In this document: positions 10,623 to 19,300 of the stretch, one piece after another
How the letters are laid out: every line of letters begins with the position of its first letter
Position numbering within the stretch: the first letter of the stretch is position 1
Source of the DNA: Gammaproteobacteria bacterium
Lineage (GTDB): Bacteria > Pseudomonadota > Gammaproteobacteria > JAKDMP01
Direction: 5' to 3'
NCBI GenBank assembly: GCA_027018875.1
Contig: JALUYA010000017.1
Coordinates: 16,935 to 80,934 of the forward strand
DNA length: 64,000 bases
Translations under genes and position numbers: made by a program
Notes under the pieces: model-generated
Told to the model about the DNA's origin: nothing
Seen by the model: the letters and a program-made list of their open reading frames with translations, nothing else
The model's database searches: none

Positions 10623-11072
10623 TCAACCCGGAGCGGTCTCGATCCTCTCCTGTTCTCCCTCCACACGGCATTTAGCGCAAATACCGTAAAGATACAGGGC
10701 GTGATCGGTGATCTCGTACCCTATCCGGCGGGCAATCTCTTCCTGTCGCGCCTCGATGGTTTTATCCACGAACTCATCGACCCGTCCACAGCGAACGCAA
10801 ACGATATGATCGTGGTGCTGCCCGGAATCGATCTCAAAACTCGAATGCGTACCCGCGAATTTATGCCGCGTCACCAAGCCGGCGGCCTCGAACTGGGTCA
10901 ATACCCGGTACACGGTTGCCAGGTTGATTTCTTCACCCTCATCGAGTAACGCCCGATAAATATCTTCGGCACAAAAATGGCGGCGGGCACCAGCCTCCAG
11001 CACCCGCAGTATCTTCAAGCGTGGCACGGTTACCCTTAAGCCTACTTCGCGCAGCTCCTTGTCTCTATCCAT
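10623..11072 (-). CDS. fur: Ferric uptake regulator Fur
   Basis: ELREVGLRVTVPRLKILRVLE, HFCAEDIYRALLDEGEEINLATVYRVLTQFEAAGLV, HHDHIVCVRCGRVDEF. Confidence 0.95.
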   Translation of the reverse strand: MDRDKELREVGLRVTVPRLKILRVLEAGARRHFCAEDIYRALLDEGEEINLATVYRVLTQFEAAGLVTRHKFAGTHSSFEIDSGQHHDHIVCVRCGRVDEFVDKTIEARQEEIARRIGYEITDHALYLYGICAKCRVEGEQERIETAPG

Positions 11073-11147
11073 ATTTTCAGGAGGGGCATTGGCCCCGGAT
11101 GTCTTTCACGGGTATTATGGACCACCTTGCAACCCGTATACAGACCG

Positions 11148-11468
11148 ATGTCCCGTTCCCTGCTTTTTGCCACCCTCCTCATAACCCTCGGCGGCTGCGT
11201 CTACATCCCCCCGGTCACCCAAGGAAATTACCTGAAATCCAGCCAGGTACAGAGTCTCAAGGTCGGCATGACCCAAGACCAGGTGCGTTACCTTTTCGGG
11301 CAACCCATGCTCGCGGACCCCTTCCATTCCGATGCGTGGCATTATGTCTATTACGCTAAACCGGGGGCCAAAACCAAAGCCAAGATCTACCGCCTGACCG
11401 TCTATTTCAAGAATGGCAAAGTCACTCGTTTCACGACTTCGGCTCCGCCCGCCGACGCCCCGAGTTGA
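11148..11468 (+). CDS. bamE: Outer membrane assembly lipoprotein BamE
   Basis: Lipobox LLITLGGC; GMTQDQVRYLFGQPMLADPFHSDAWHYVYY; divergent from fur. Confidence 0.93.
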   Translation: MSRSLLFATLLITLGGCVYIPPVTQGNYLKSSQVQSLKVGMTQDQVRYLFGQPMLADPFHSDAWHYVYYAKPGAKTKAKIYRLTVYFKNGKVTRFTTSAPPADAPS

Positions 11469-11730
11469 GTTTCTCGCGCCGCGCAACTTTCGGATCGACG
11501 GCCAAGGGGCGGTAAAACTCGACCCGGTCGCCCTGCTCGAGTACCCGGTTAAGATCCACCGTCCGGCCCCATATCCCAACACATAGCGCAGGCTCGCGGG
11601 GAATATTCAGCCTGTCGAGCAAATCGACAAGCCGGGTGCCGGAATCTATCTTGAGCGCAACCGGTCCGGAAAACCGGGAAGGATGCGGCGCGACCTCCAC
11701 TGTAATCTTAGGCGGATTGGCCATGGCCAT
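11431..11730 (-). CDS. rnfH: RnfH family protein (UPF0125)
   Basis: ITVEVAPHPSRFSGPVALKIDSGTRLVDLLDRLNI; VGIWGRTVDLNRVLEQGDRVEFYRPLAVDPKVARREK. Confidence 0.9.
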   Translation of the reverse strand: MAMANPPKITVEVAPHPSRFSGPVALKIDSGTRLVDLLDRLNIPREPALCVGIWGRTVDLNRVLEQGDRVEFYRPLAVDPKVARREKLNSGRRRAEPKS

Positions 11731-12154
11731 GAGTTTTGCGAGCCTCGGCAACAAACGCGTCCACCAAGGAATTCATTGCCTCGCTAAAGATAGGGGCAAA
11801 TACCGCATCTAGAAGACGGGAAGAAAAAGCAAAAACCAGGTCCAGTGATACCCGGGAACCCATTCGGTTCAGAGGCTGAAAATTCCATGCCCCTTCCAGC
11901 GTGCGGAATGGCCCCGATTCCAACTGCATGTGTATGACCCGGGGCGGTTCAAGAAGATTGCGCGTGGCAAACTGCCGATGCAACCCCGCACGATTTATTT
12001 CTATGCAGGCGACCAACTCATGCGTATTCACCCTTTCTACCGCGGCTGAACGGCACCAAGGCAAGAAACGTGGATAGGCTTCCACATCGTTAACCAGCTT
12101 ATACATGTCCTCGACGGTATAAGGAATTAACGCCGAACGATGAACTTCACGCAA
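11708..12154 (-). CDS. ratA: RatA / Coq10-like START-domain protein
   Basis: REVHRSALIPYTVEDMYKLVNDVEAYPRFLPWCRSAAVER; no in-frame ATG near the conserved N-terminus, probable TTG start at 12154; sits between rnfH and smpB as expected. Confidence 0.88.
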   Translation of the reverse strand: MREVHRSALIPYTVEDMYKLVNDVEAYPRFLPWCRSAAVERVNTHELVACIEINRAGLHRQFATRNLLEPPRVIHMQLESGPFRTLEGAWNFQPLNRMGSRVSLDLVFAFSSRLLDAVFAPIFSEAMNSLVDAFVAEARKTHGHGQSA

Positions 12155-12241
12155 GATCTTAATCGGGTTCGAAAATGGGCTGGGCCACCCACTCGCGGGC
12201 AACCGAATTATTTTAGCATGAAGCCCGTTTACAATGTACCC

Positions 12242-12706
12242 ATGAAAACCACCGGCCAGGCAACGATCGCGCTCAACCGCAAGGCGCGCCATGAATACAA
12301 CATTGAAGAACGCCATGAGTGCGGCCTTGTCCTGCTGGGGTGGGAGGTAAAGGCCCTGCGCGCCGGACAGGCTAATATCGGCGAGTCTTATGCATTGATT
12401 CGCGGCAACGAAATCTGGCTGTTGGGATCCCGGATCAACCCGCTCCTAAGCGCCTCCACCCATGTGGTTCCCGAGCCCGATCGAACCCGAAAACTGCTTC
12501 TCAAATCCACGGAAATCAACCGCCTCAGGGGGGCGGTCGAGAGAAAAGGATATACCTTGGTCCCGCTGCGGCTGTACTGGAAACATGGACTCGCCAAGCT
12601 GGAACTGGGCCTCGCCCGGGGGCGGAAACAGTACGACAAGCGTCAAGTACTCAAAAAACGCGACTGGGTCCGGCAACAGTCCCGGCTGCGGCGCCATCAG
12701 GGTTGA
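12242..12706 (+). CDS. smpB: SsrA-binding protein SmpB
   Basis: IALNRKARHEYNIEERHECGLVLLGWEVKALRAGQANIGESYA; C-terminal GRKQYDKRQVLKKRDW. Confidence 0.95.
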   Translation: MKTTGQATIALNRKARHEYNIEERHECGLVLLGWEVKALRAGQANIGESYALIRGNEIWLLGSRINPLLSASTHVVPEPDRTRKLLLKSTEINRLRGAVERKGYTLVPLRLYWKHGLAKLELGLARGRKQYDKRQVLKKRDWVRQQSRLRRHQG

Positions 12707-12844
12707 TCCGAAAGGATAAAAACCGGGTATCGCCCGGCCGCGAGATCATCTGGATTCTGCGCCTGAGTACAGGTCTTGGCTATAATTACGATCAATTTAA
12801 AGACTTCACCTTCCTATTTTTTTGTCTTATAAAGAGGAGATACC

Positions 12845-13924
12845 GTGAAAACCAAGGCCCGGTTTGAGATCGGCTTCGAACAAATCCTGGATCCCGCGGG
12901 CCAGGTACTCACCAAGCGCCTTCCGGCCTTTGCCCGCGATCCGGAAGAGATGTTGCGCATGTACCGCGTCATGACCCTGACCCGGACCTTTGACAGCCGG
13001 GCGATTGCCCTGCAACGGACGGGAAAACTGGGCACCTACGCCTCCTGCCTCGGCCACGAGGCCGCCCACGTCGGGGTCGGCGCCGCCATGATCGAGGCGG
13101 ATGTACTGGCTCCCTCCTATCGTGAATACGGGGCCCAGTTCTGGCGTGGGGTCAAACCCGAAGAGGTATTGCTTTATTGGGGCGGGAACGAACAGGGCAG
13201 TAATTTCTCCGGCCCCCCTCACGATTTTGCCTGGTGCGTTCCCATCGCAACCCAGACGCTTTACGGGGCCGGGGCGGCTCTCGCATTCCAGACCCGCGAG
13301 GAAAAACGTGCCGTGGTCGCCATGCTCGGCGATGGGGGAACCTCCGAGGGCGCCTTTTACGAGGCCATGAATATCGCCGGGGTACGCCGGCTACCCATCG
13401 TATTCGTAGTCGTGAACAACCAATGGGCCATCTCCGTGCCGCGATCGGCGCAGACTCGCGCCGCAACCCTGGCCCAGAAAGCATTCGCCGCCGGAATCCC
13501 CGGGGTACAATTGGACGGTAACGACATTATCGCCGTACGCAAGGTTGTGGGCGAAGCCCTGCAACAGGCACGCCAAGGGAAAGGTCCGACCCTGGTCGAG
13601 GCCCTGACCTATCGGCTCTCCGACCACACCACGGCCGATGATGCCCGGCGTTACCGGAGTGAGGATGAGGTTAACAAGGCGAAAATGATCGAGCCCTTGG
13701 AGCGGACTCGCAAATACCTCGAATCGCTCGGGGTCTGGGACGATGAAAAAGAACAGTCCCTCATGGCGGAGAATAAAAAAATCATTGAGGCGGCGGTTAA
13801 AACCTACCTCAACAGCCCGGCTCCGGCGATCACCGATATGTTCGACTACATGTATGCCGAACTCCCGGATGCCCTGCGCGAACAACGTAAAACAGCTATC
13901 GAGGAGAATGCCGCCGATGAGTAA
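12845..13924 (+). CDS. pdhA: Pyruvate (2-oxo acid) dehydrogenase E1 component, alpha subunit
   Basis: MYRVMTLTRTFDSRAIALQRTGKLGTYASCLGHEAAHVG; TPP motif LGDGGTSEGAFYEAMNIAGVRRLPIVFVVVNNQWAIS. Confidence 0.92.
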   Translation: MKTKARFEIGFEQILDPAGQVLTKRLPAFARDPEEMLRMYRVMTLTRTFDSRAIALQRTGKLGTYASCLGHEAAHVGVGAAMIEADVLAPSYREYGAQFWRGVKPEEVLLYWGGNEQGSNFSGPPHDFAWCVPIATQTLYGAGAALAFQTREEKRAVVAMLGDGGTSEGAFYEAMNIAGVRRLPIVFVVVNNQWAISVPRSAQTRAATLAQKAFAAGIPGVQLDGNDIIAVRKVVGEALQQARQGKGPTLVEALTYRLSDHTTADDARRYRSEDEVNKAKMIEPLERTRKYLESLGVWDDEKEQSLMAENKKIIEAAVKTYLNSPAPAITDMFDYMYAELPDALREQRKTAIEENAADE

Positions 13925-14900
13925 AATCACCCTTTTGGAGGCCGTGACCCAAGCACTGTCCTGGGAACTCGAACACGACGATTCGATACTGGTATTCGGC
14001 GAAGATGTCGGTGCCAATGGGGGGGTATTTCGCGCCACCGACGGATTGCAAAAACGCTTCGGCGCCAACCGGGTTTTCGATACCCCCCTGGCCGAGGCCA
14101 TGATCGCGGGGCTCTGCGTCGGTCTTTCCGCCCAGGGCATGAAGCCTGTCGGGGAGATACAATTCAGCGGCTTCATGTACCCGGCGGTCGATCAACTGGT
14201 CAGCCACGCCTCACGCATGCGCAACCGGACCCGTGGGCGGTTGTCCTGCCCAATGGTGCTTCGCGCCCCCTACGGTGGTGGCATCCACGCCCCCGAGCTG
14301 CATTCCGAAAGCATGGAGGCGTTGTACGCGCATGTCCCCGGCCTCCGGGTCGTTATCCCCTCCTCGCCACAGCGAGCCTATGGCCTGTTGCTCGCCGCCA
14401 TGCGCGACCCCGATCCGGTGGTATTTCTCGAGCCCAAGCGCATTTATCGTATTACCAAACAGGAAGTGCCCGATAATGGACAAGCGCTCCCGCTAGATAC
14501 CTGTTTCGTGCTGCGGGAAGGCACCGACGTGACACTGGCTTCCTGGGGAGCGATGATAAACGAAACGCTTAAGGCGGCAACCCAGCTTGCCGCGCAGGGT
14601 ATCGAATGCGAAGTCATCGACCTGGCCACCGTCAAACCGCTCGACCTGGAAACCCTGGTGGAATCGGTAGAACGAACCGCTCGACTCGTTATCATCGCCG
14701 AGGAGCCCCGCAGTTGCGGAGTCGGCGCGGAAATAGCCGCAGCAGTCGCGGAAAAGGCACTGTACTCCCTCGTGGCCCCGATCGAACGGGTCAGCGGCTA
14801 TGACGTGATCATGCCCCTATCCAAGCTGGAAAACAACTACCTGCCGAGCGTCAACCGCATTCAAAAAGCCGTTTTGCGCACCCTGGAGGCCGAGCGATGA
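13917..14900 (+). CDS. pdhB: Pyruvate (2-oxo acid) dehydrogenase E1 component, beta subunit
   Basis: ITLLEAVTQALSWELEHDDSILVFGEDVGANGGVFRATDGL; start overlaps the 3' end of E1alpha by 8 nt. Confidence 0.92.
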   Translation: MSKITLLEAVTQALSWELEHDDSILVFGEDVGANGGVFRATDGLQKRFGANRVFDTPLAEAMIAGLCVGLSAQGMKPVGEIQFSGFMYPAVDQLVSHASRMRNRTRGRLSCPMVLRAPYGGGIHAPELHSESMEALYAHVPGLRVVIPSSPQRAYGLLLAAMRDPDPVVFLEPKRIYRITKQEVPDNGQALPLDTCFVLREGTDVTLASWGAMINETLKAATQLAAQGIECEVIDLATVKPLDLETLVESVERTARLVIIAEEPRSCGVGAEIAAAVAEKALYSLVAPIERVSGYDVIMPLSKLENNYLPSVNRIQKAVLRTLEAER

Positions 14901-16129
14901 AAACCTTTAATCTTCCTGATCTGGGCGAAGGACTCGCCGAAGCGGAAATCGTCACCTGGCACGTCGCCCAGGGGGACGTCATCGAGGCGGATGCCCCGCT
15001 GGTCTCGGTTGAAACGGCCAAGGCCGTCGTCGACGTGCCATCCCCTTACAGCGGCCGAATCATTGAACTCCACGCCGCGGAGGGGGATGTGGTAGAGGTC
15101 CACAAGCCCTTGGTGGATTTCGAGCTTGCCGCTGGAAATGCCTCTGAAACGAGGAAAGATACGCCGGGCTCAGCCTCCACGAAGACTGTTACAACAGCGC
15201 AATCCCCGCGCAAGGATAGCAGTACCGTTGTCGGTACCATGCCCACGGATGAAGAAGAAATAGAATCCGGATTTATCATCCGCAAGGCTCAGCGGGGTAA
15301 CAATGCGCGTCCCAAGGCGGCGCCGGCAGCCCGGGCCCGGGCCAAGGCGCTTGGTATCGAGCTGCAAGCGGTTAAGCCCAGCGGACACCGCGGACAGATC
15401 ACTCCCAGCGATGTCGAACGTCATGCCGCCCGACCCCGCCCGACCCCGGCCGCTCCCTCGCGCCCGGGCGCATCGCCGCGGGCGGTGGAACCGGCTCGGG
15501 CGACCCTCTTGAAGGGCCCCCGGCGGGCCATGGCACTCGCCATGACCGCCTCCCGGGATGCCGTCATGCCGACCAGCCTGTTCGATGATGCCGACATTCA
15601 TCTGTGGGCACCCCGACAGGATATTACGGGCCGACTCATCCGGGCATTGGTCGCGGGTTGCCGGCAGGCGCCGGAACTCAATGCCTGGTTCGACGGCAAA
15701 TCCATGACCCGCACCCTGCACGAGCACATCGACCTGGCCCTGGCTATCGACACCCCGGATGGTCTCATCGTTCCGGTCATCCGTAATGTCGAAACACTCA
15801 AGGATGAAATTCTGCGGCATGAGCTAAACCGCATAAAACAAGCCACGCGGGAACGCACGGTCAGTCCGCAGGAAATGCTCAACCCGACGATCACCCTGTC
15901 AAATTTCGGAATGATGGCGGGCCGATACGCGACTCCGGTCATCGTACCGCCCCAGGTAGCGATCCTGGGTACCGGCGGAATTCGGCACGACGTGGTGCCG
16001 GTGCTGGGAGGCTTCGAGGCTCACCGGCGCATCCCCCTGTCGCTGAGTTTCGATCACCGCTGCGCAACCGGCGGAGAGGCTTGTCGCTTCCTGGCCGCCG
16101 TCATCGAGGATCTTGAAAAGCCTGACTAA
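14897..16129 (+). CDS. pdhC: Dihydrolipoamide acetyltransferase E2
   Basis: One lipoyl domain (VSVETAKAVVDVPSPYSG), peripheral-subunit-binding domain (ARAKALGIELQAVKPSGHRGQITPSDV), catalytic domain ending LSLSFDHRCATGGEACRFLAAVIEDLE. Confidence 0.9.
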   Translation: MKTFNLPDLGEGLAEAEIVTWHVAQGDVIEADAPLVSVETAKAVVDVPSPYSGRIIELHAAEGDVVEVHKPLVDFELAAGNASETRKDTPGSASTKTVTTAQSPRKDSSTVVGTMPTDEEEIESGFIIRKAQRGNNARPKAAPAARARAKALGIELQAVKPSGHRGQITPSDVERHAARPRPTPAAPSRPGASPRAVEPARATLLKGPRRAMALAMTASRDAVMPTSLFDDADIHLWAPRQDITGRLIRALVAGCRQAPELNAWFDGKSMTRTLHEHIDLALAIDTPDGLIVPVIRNVETLKDEILRHELNRIKQATRERTVSPQEMLNPTITLSNFGMMAGRYATPVIVPPQVAILGTGGIRHDVVPVLGGFEAHRRIPLSLSFDHRCATGGEACRFLAAVIEDLEKPD

Positions 16130-16143
16130 GCCTTCAGCCTAAC

Positions 16144-16203
16144 GGAAGGCGGGATTTGCACCGCCCCGCGGGCGCTTGCGCCGAAACCCACCGCCCGCCT
16201 TCC
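16144..16203. repeat. Long inverted repeat (10-bp perfect outer stem) with nested hairpin
   Basis: GGAAGGCGGG (16144-16153) and CCCGCCTTCC (16194-16203), with internal GGCGC-TT-GCGCC (16171-16182). Confidence 0.7.
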
Positions 16204-16326
16204 AGCCACGCAATCGGGATACCGGAAAATTATACGGCCTGTACCTGGGAAAGCCGCTTCATACTCGGCATTTCATACTGATCCAGAGTTAGAATATTCG
16301 ACATTCATCTCCGGCAGAAGTTATCC

Positions 16327-19300
16327 ATGGTCTCCGTCACGAAAAGGACCTCGCAAGACGCCCTCATTTCCCGAATTATCGCTGCGGCAAAAGTCAAGGC
16401 CCCCGATTTAAGCGCGATCATAGATAACTTCGTCCGCCTATACTACGACGGCGTGAGCCCCGAGGATTTACGCGAGCATGATCCGGAGACTCTCGCCGCT
16501 TCGGCCCTGGCCCACTTCCAGCTTGGCAATACCCGTGGCAATCAGCGCTTCGTCCTCAGGATATTCAATCCGACCCTAGCCAGAGACGGATGGCGCAGCA
16601 CTCACACCATTATTCAAACCGTGTCGATGGATGTTCCTTTTTTAGTGGATTCGGCTTCCCTGTGCATTCAACGGCGCCATCTCACCATCCACCAGACCAT
16701 TTACCCGGTACTGCGGCTGAAGAGAGACTCCCATGGCATCCTGCTCAAGGTTCACACTCAGGGAAAATCCAGCAACAATCTGAACGAATCGTTCATTAGC
16801 ATCGAGATCAGCAAGGTCACCGATCCGAATCAGCTGGAAAAATTGACACGCGATCTCAACAACACGTTCCGTGACGTAATGGCGGCAGTGGATGACTGGA
16901 GATTGATGCGTGACAAGGCCGCATCCATAGCTTCCAGGCTGTTGCCGGGGACACTGCCTCTGGATCCGGATGAAGTAGAGGAAGGGCGCCAGTTTTTAAA
17001 CTGGCTGGTCGACAATAACTTCACTTTCCTCGGCTACCGTGAATATCGATTGGAACCCCAAGGGCAAAAACTCGCGCTGGTGCAAGTTCCGGATACCGGA
17101 CTGGGGATCCTACACGGAAGCAGTAAAGAGAGCAAGCCGCTCTTACTCCCCAGCGCACTGCGCAAACGCGCCTTGGCCGAGGAATTCGCCATCATCACCA
17201 AGGCCAATTCGCGTTCGACCGTACACCGCTCCGCTTATCTGGACTATATCGGGATCAAACGATATAACCAACAAGGCCGGATCTGTGGCGAATACCGCTT
17301 TCTCGGGCTTTTCACTTCACCCGTATATATCCACAGCCCCCTGGAAATCCCCATAGTCAGAAGAAAAATTTACAACGTACTCGAACGCATTGGATACGAT
17401 CCCTCCGGCCATGCCGGTAAATCCGCGGCACAAGTACTGCAAACACTCCCTCGAGATGAGCTTTTTCAGGCTAGCGAACAAGAACTTTTCAACATCACCA
17501 CGGGAATCCTGCAAATGCAGGAAAGACCACAGGTCAGATTATTCATCCGCCATGATGCCTTTGGGCGATTTTATTCCTGCCTGATATACGTCCCCCGGGA
17601 TCGCTATAACTCGGGGGTACGAGAACGCATGCAGTCCATATTGGGAGAAGCGTTAAAAGCAAGGGAAATAGAAACATTTGTCCACATGGACGAATCTATC
17701 CTGGCCAGGATCCACATGATCCTTCATACCCGGCCCTGGCAACATTCACGTATAGGCCACAAGAAACTGGAACGCGAACTTGCCGAAGCCACCAGAACCT
17801 GGACCGACACGTTGCGCGTCTCATTGATCAAACGCCATGGAGAGAGACGCGGCATTGAAGTCTTCAATACCTGGGGGAAATTTATTCCTGTAGCCTACCA
17901 GGATGACGTAACTCCGGATAAAGCGCCTCATGACATTCACTACCTGGAACGCCTGAGCGAATCGAACCCATTCGACATCAGCCTGTATAGATCCGGCAAT
18001 AACCCGGAAAATGTTTTTCATATAAAAATATTCAGCCGGGAACAACCCATTATCATTTCCGATGCCTTGCCCCTGATGGAAAACATGGGCATGAGGGTGA
18101 TAGCTGAGCGACCCTACCAAATTGAACTCAAAGATGCATCCGTATACTGGATTCACGATTTCGAAGTGCTCACCCGAGTCGCCACTCCCACCCGGGTGGA
18201 AAATGATTCACAACGCTTCCGTGAGGCCTTCCTTGCCATCTGGCGGGGAGATGCCGAAAACGACGGCCTTAACAACCTGATCCTTGATGCAGGAATGGAC
18301 TGGAGACAGATCTGGGTTATTCGTGCCTACGAAAAATATCTGCTACAGACGGGAATGCCTTTCGGAGAACGCTATGTGGAACAGATCCTCAGTGAGAATC
18401 CGGTTGTTTCTCGTCTTGCGTTTGAACTCTTCGAGGCCTGCTTCGATCCATCAGTCACCGCACCGAGACGGGAAGAAAAGGTAAAGAATATCAACCAGGC
18501 ACTGGATCGGAAGCTGGATCAATTATCCGGACAGGACGAAGACCGTATTCTGCGCGCACTCGTAGGCTTTATACGTGCCACCCTGCGTACTAATTATTTT
18601 ATGCGCAGCCATCGCGGCAAATACAATCCCTACCTGTCGTTCAAGCTCGATTCGGGACAGATCCCGGAATTGCCTCTACCCAAACCCCTATACGAGATAT
18701 TCGTTTACGCTCCCCACGTGGAAGGGATCCATTTACGGGGCGGCAAAATCGCCCGTGGAGGATTGCGCTGGTCAGACAGAAAAGCGGATTACCGGACCGA
18801 AGTCCTAGGCCTAATGAAAGCCCAGACGGTCAAGAACACGATGATCGTTCCGGTCGGAGCCAAAGGAGGATTCATCGCCAAATGTCTCCCCGCGAATGGT
18901 GACAGAGACGCCATACTCACCGAGGTAAAACACTGCTACCGGGATTTTATCCGGGGCCTGCTGGACATCAGCGACAACATCATCGATGACAAGATCATCC
19001 ACCCCGACCAAGTCATTCGCTATGATGAAGATGATCCTTATCTGGTAGTCGCGGCGGACAAGGGCACGGCAAGTTTTTCCGATCTTGCTAATGAAATTGC
19101 CGCGGACTACGGCTTCTGGCTAGGTGACGCCTTTGCCTCGGGCGGCTCCGTGGGATATGACCACAAACAATTGGCCATTACCGCGAAAGGCGCCTGGACG
19201 TCGGCCAGGCGCCTATTCGGAGAGTTCGGAATAGATCCTGAAGCCGACAAAATATCCGTCATAGGTATCGGCGACATGTCGGGGGATGTGTTCGGCAACG

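Noticed and set aside
11708-12154. RatA as a toxin-antitoxin module
   Set aside because: Despite its name, RatA-like proteins with RnfH next to smpB are a conserved housekeeping pair; no evidence for a TA system here
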